The notes under the pieces are model-generated. The model was not told the origin of the DNA. It was given only the letters and a program-made list of their open reading frames with translations, and made no database searches. Of a stretch of 64,000 nt of DNA, positions 63,726-64,000 are shown piece after piece; position 1 is the first letter of the stretch, and every line of letters starts with the position of its first letter. The stretch is from contig CAVWAL010000024.1 of NCBI GenBank assembly GCA_963752935.1, positions 248,001-312,000 of the forward strand, given 5' to 3'. This DNA is from RI-153 sp963752935. GTDB lineage: Bacteria > Chloroflexota > Anaerolineae > Caldilineales > Caldilineaceae. The translations under genes were made by a program, and so were the position numbers.

Positions 63726-64000
63726 ATGATCGAATTGCCGATGGTTTTGTTTGGAGTGGGCGGCGTGGGTCGTTCGCTGATCCGCCAGATCCTTGTACAC
63801 CGTGATTTTCATGCCCAAACCTATGGCCTTTACATCCGCATCATTGCGTTGTGTGACAGCCGTGCGGCCATCATCGAACCGACCGATGGCCTGAGTGACG
63901 CCGAAATCGAAGCCGCGCTCTCCTTGAAGGAAGCCGGCAAGTCACTTTCTGCCCACGATCTGGGCGGAACCCAGGACGATCTCTCCGCTATCCTCGATAT
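63726..64000 (+). CDS. hom: Homoserine dehydrogenase, 3' end outside the window
   Basis: Only ~91 residues from ATG 63726 are visible. MIELPMVLFGVGGVGRSLIRQIL is a Rossmann NAD(P)-binding start (GxGxxG), followed by IIALCDSRAAIIEPTDGLSDAEIE. The pattern and the position behind aspartate kinase fit homoserine dehydrogenase, which reduces aspartate semialdehyde to homoserine, the substrate of MetX. The remaining catalytic part cannot be checked here. Confidence 0.8.
   Translation, partial: MIELPMVLFGVGGVGRSLIRQILVHRDFHAQTYGLYIRIIALCDSRAAIIEPTDGLSDAEIEAALSLKEAGKSLSAHDLGGTQDDLSAILD

Overview
This window looks like a chromosomal stretch of a Chloroflexota bacterium, probably of the Anaerolineae/Caldilineae type. 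That placement is an inference from gene style, not from a search. The clues are moderate-to-high GC, large surface proteins that combine bacterial SH3 domains with Thr/Pro-rich stalks, duplicated PspC domains, DUF2207, DUF2071 and DUF4013 proteins, a soluble FtsK-like translocase, and a Gram-positive-type LexA box. No phage, IS element or CRISPR array was seen. One tRNA (Leu-CAA) is present. Layout: 1-11.7 kb holds membrane and envelope proteins of mostly unknown role, a kinase-fold protein, a methyltransferase, a frameshifted UV endonuclease (uvsE) and a DUF2071 protein. 11.8-21.5 kb holds a double PspC protein, mutM, an ECF sigma factor with its anti-sigma factor, tRNA-Leu, an SH3 lipoprotein, and a protein with four predicted cyclic-nucleotide-binding domains attached to an outside domain. 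21.5-27.6 kb holds a D-threonine-aldolase-like enzyme, clpB, and an apparently SOS-controlled FtsK-like translocase behind a structured leader. 28-34 kb holds a second ECF sigma operon, queG (frameshifted), a DUF4013 protein and pdxST. 34.5-48.3 kb is rich in polar-amino-acid ABC transport. A permease is paired with an internally duplicated binding protein. A five-gene operon links binding protein, M20 deacylase, DDAH-like amidinohydrolase, permease and ATPase. Between them lie recQ, a three-gene sugar/polyol oxidation cluster and a toxin-antitoxin pair. 48.4-58 kb holds a GH2 beta-galactosidase carrying an extra helical domain, a SET-domain methyltransferase, an M20 dipeptidase and a heterodimeric ABC exporter. 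58.3-64 kb is a sulfur and aspartate-family amino-acid cluster: SAM-I riboswitch, metY, metX, metW, aspartate kinase and the start of homoserine dehydrogenase. Two window-wide features matter to any user. First, five genes (uvsE, the anti-sigma factor, queG, lacZ and an M20 peptidase) are each broken by one base. In four of them deleting one base of a short homopolymer run restores a sensible join, and uvsE needs one base added. This looks like uncorrected sequencing error more than gene decay, so the genes are probably intact in the organism. Second, intergenic regions are full of perfect hairpins and contain at least one dispersed ~80-bp palindromic repeat family (three full copies and one partial). 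The best candidates for new biology are the effector-associated-like domain inside beta-galactosidase, the four-cNMP-domain transmembrane protein, and the LexA-controlled leader RNA and translocase pair.
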